A stretch of DNA of 22,572 nt. Origin: Bifidobacterium breve (GTDB lineage Bacteria; Actinomycetota; Thermoleophilia; Miltoncostaeales; Miltoncostaeaceae). The stretch is from the NCBI GenBank assembly GCA_945876305.1, contig CAMCOB010000012.1:1-22572 (forward strand). Reading direction: 5' to 3'. The notes under the pieces were generated by a model that did not search any database, was not told the DNA's origin, and saw nothing but the letters and a program-made list of their open reading frames with translations. Below are positions 20,962 through 22,572 of the stretch, in pieces. Each line of letters starts with the position of its first letter. Positions within the stretch are counted from its first letter, which is position 1. A program made the translations under genes and the position numbers.

Positions 20962-20967
20962 CAGTAT

Positions 20968-22356
20968 GTGAGTTCAGGTCACGAACACTCTCCGGACCAC
21001 GGCGCAGCGTCACCGCGACGCATCGCGATGGTGTCCATCGGCGCAGCCCTGTTCCTTATCGGCATCAAGCTGGCCGCCGGCCTCGCTTCGGGCAGCCTCG
21101 CCTTCATTTCCGAGGCCATCCATTCGGGCACCGACCTGGTGGCGGCGGTCCTCGCCTTCTTCGCCCTTCGCGTGGCAGCCCGCCCCGCTGATCGCGAGCA
21201 CGCATACGGACACGGCAAAGCCGAGCACCTGTCTGCGCTGGCCGAGGGTGCCGTGCTGGTCGCGGTGAGCATCTGGATCGCTGTTGAAGCCATTCTGCGA
21301 ATCGTTGAGGGCGGGCATGAAGTTGATGCCGCGTGGTGGATCATCGCCGTGGCCGTGCTGGTGATCGCCGTCGATTTCATCCGTGCCCTCACGCTGTTTC
21401 GGGCTGCCAGGGTGCACTCAAGCGCGGCGCTCAAGGGAAGCGCAATCCACTTCGCCAGCGATCTGGCCGGCACTACGGCGGTGCTCGTGGGGCTTCTGCT
21501 GGTGCGGGCGGGGGTGGGAAACGCCGACTCTGTGGCGGCCCTGTTCGTGTCGGTGCTCGTGCTCATCGCGGCCGGCCATCTGATGCGCGAGAACGTGGGC
21601 GTGCTTATGGACCGGGTGCCCGATGACGACGAACTGGCTGCGCGCGAGGCGGTCGAGGCGCTGGGCCCGGAAATTGAACTGCGGCGGCTGCGAATGCGCT
21701 CGGCTGCCGGTCGCTCGTTCGCGGACGTGGTCATCGGCGTGCCCCCCGGCGAGGCGGTGGGTCGTGCGCACGCCGCGGCCGATGCGGTGGAGGATGCCAT
21801 CGAGCGTGCCGTCCCGGGCGCAGACGTGGTGGTGCACGTGGAGCCACGCGACGATGACGACACCGACATCGCCGAGCGGGTCCTCGCCGCTGCCCATGCG
21901 GTTCCCCACGTGCGTGAGGTGCACAATGTGCGCATCTTGCACCTGGGGCCTCGGATGGAGGCCACGTTGCATCTCAAGTTGCCGCCCGGCACGCAACTGG
22001 GTGAGGCCAGCGAGGTTGCCGCGGCGGTGGATGCGGCCGTGACCCGCGACGTGCCCGGCATCTCGCGGGTGCGCACGCACGTTGAGCCGCTGGAAGCCCC
22101 GGGTGCCGGGCACGTGGTGGATGACGGCGCCGAGATCGAAGGGGCGGTGCGGGCCGTGGCCACCGACGCATGCGGTCGCCCCCCGCACGACGTGCGTCTG
22201 GTTGAGACGGCGGAGGGCGTGGTGGCCTTTGTCACCCTCTCGCTGGGCGACGCCGTCACCCTGGAGGAGGCGCATGGGCTGGGAGGTGCCACACGCCATC
22301 GCATTCGCGATGAAGTGCCCGGTGTGGTGGATGCCTTTGTGGAGACCCGCCCCTAA
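20968..22356 (+). CDS. CDF transporter with three tandem C-terminal regulatory domains
   Basis: 462 residues from GTG 20968, about 150 longer than a standard CDF protein. Residues 1-215 hold six helices with metal site H52-x3-D56 (Ile-His-Ser-Gly-Thr-Asp) and H161-x3-D165 (His-Phe-Ala-Ser-Asp), the zinc-type set, and the Ala-Tyr-Gly-His-Gly-Lys-Ala-Glu motif after helix 2. Residues about 221-293, 298-374 and 383-462 are three similar modules of the ZT_dimer ferredoxin-like fold; most CDFs carry one. The first two end in Val-x-x-His-Val-Glu-Pro, the third in Val-Asp-Ala-Phe-Val-Glu-Thr. Extra copies may sense or buffer metal, or stabilise the dimer; that is inference. It is divergent from mhqO-like and its stop overlaps the convergent metallopeptidase gene by 4 bp. 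Confidence 0.92.
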   Translation: MSSGHEHSPDHGAASPRRIAMVSIGAALFLIGIKLAAGLASGSLAFISEAIHSGTDLVAAVLAFFALRVAARPADREHAYGHGKAEHLSALAEGAVLVAVSIWIAVEAILRIVEGGHEVDAAWWIIAVAVLVIAVDFIRALTLFRAARVHSSAALKGSAIHFASDLAGTTAVLVGLLLVRAGVGNADSVAALFVSVLVLIAAGHLMRENVGVLMDRVPDDDELAAREAVEALGPEIELRRLRMRSAAGRSFADVVIGVPPGEAVGRAHAAADAVEDAIERAVPGADVVVHVEPRDDDDTDIAERVLAAAHAVPHVREVHNVRILHLGPRMEATLHLKLPPGTQLGEASEVAAAVDAAVTRDVPGISRVRTHVEPLEAPGAGHVVDDGAEIEGAVRAVATDACGRPPHDVRLVETAEGVVAFVTLSLGDAVTLEEAHGLGGATRHRIRDEVPGVVDAFVETRP

Positions 22357-22572
22357 TCCAGCGGGGGGCGGGGGGTATTGCCCGGCGCCCGCGACAGCCA
22401 GTCGCCGTGATCACGCAGCCAGCAGCGGTCGCGTGCGAAGTCGGGGCTGTAGTGCTGCACCAGATCCCAGAAGGCGGGGGAGTGGTCGAGGTGGGTGAGG
22501 TGCGCCATCTCGTGCACCACCACATACTCGGCCACCCGGGCTGGAGCCATCATCAGCCGCCAGCTGAATGAC
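22353..22572 (-). CDS. YgjP-type M48/WLM metallopeptidase (5' truncated by window)
   Basis: The frame enters from the right edge and ends with TAG at 22355-22353; about 72 residues are visible. The motif Tyr-Val-Val-Val-His-Glu-Met-Ala-His-Leu supplies the HExxH zinc site, followed by Asp-His-Ser-Pro-Ala-Phe-Trp, the pattern of YgjP-like (UPF/WLM) metallopeptidases, and Arg-Cys-Trp-Leu-Arg-Asp-His-Gly near the end. The start lies outside the window. Its last codon overlaps the last codon of the CDF gene on the other strand. Family members are poorly characterised putative peptidases. Confidence 0.88.
   Translation of the reverse strand, partial: SFSWRLMMAPARVAEYVVVHEMAHLTHLDHSPAFWDLVQHYSPDFARDRCWLRDHGDWLSRAPGNTPRPPLD

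Noticed and set aside
1..22572. tRNA, rRNA, insertion sequence, phage or integron features
   Set aside because: I saw no cloverleaf-type sequence, transposase-like protein, terminal inverted repeats with target duplications or phage gene. A dedicated search (tRNAscan, Infernal) was not possible.

Overview
The window is a compact, high-GC stretch that reads like a chromosomal segment of an actinobacterium (Actinomycetota). A Thermoleophilia/Solirubrobacterales-type lineage is my guess, and nothing in the window proves it. The basis is uniform GC-rich codon use, many GTG starts, two luciferase-like (LLM) flavin/F420 oxidoreductases, MMPL transporters, a RecX, a DUF1684 protein, and many start codons preceded at 6-7 nt by a TANNNT-type -10 box, the arrangement of leaderless genes. 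I see no rRNA, tRNA, insertion sequence, phage gene or CRISPR array.

Layout. 1-2452: the 3' end of one MMPL transporter faces a complete second one across a repeat-rich 199-bp intergenic. 2575-6590 (+): carboxymuconolactone decarboxylase-like protein, secreted coiled-coil M23 peptidase, two-TM protein overlapping an LLM oxidoreductase, zinc-ribbon miniprotein, RecX. 6598-9963 (-): a 1121-residue fusion of 2-oxoacid dehydrogenase E1 alpha, E1 beta, a lipoyl domain and a ketoacyl-ACP synthase III. 10098-11594 (+): a second LLM oxidoreductase and a Thr-rich membrane-anchored protein. 11682-14161 (-): exported phosphodiester-glycosidase-like protein and an unknown acidic helical protein, followed by a remnant of an MFS transporter. 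14447-16058 (+): zinc-type CDF transporter overlapping a DUF1684 gene. 16085-17880 (-): SIS-domain protein plus PIG-L/LmbE deacetylase. 17949-18080 (+): second zinc-ribbon miniprotein. 18082-20924 (-): neutral zinc metallopeptidase lipoprotein, small unknown protein with a palindromic promoter, and an MhqO/MhqD-like dioxygenase-hydrolase pair. 20968-22356 (+): second CDF transporter with three tandem C-terminal domains. 22353-22572 (-): truncated YgjP-type metallopeptidase.

The most unusual item is the E1alpha-E1beta-lipoyl-KASIII fusion. In ordinary metabolism a branched-chain 2-oxoacid dehydrogenase (E1+E2+E3) makes acyl-CoA that FabH then uses to start branched fatty acids. Here the decarboxylase, a swinging-arm lipoyl domain and the condensing enzyme lie in one chain with no E2 catalytic domain. 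This suggests, as inference, that an acyl group could pass from 2-oxoacid to ketoacyl synthase without free acyl-CoA. All three sets of key residues (TPP motif, lipoyl Lys, Cys-His-Asn triad) are present.

The other genes are mostly housekeeping or stress functions: metal efflux (two CDFs), quinone/aromatic handling (MhqO/D), small-molecule export (MMPL), cell-wall and secreted enzymes (M23, phosphodiester glycosidase, metallopeptidases), and recombination control (RecX).
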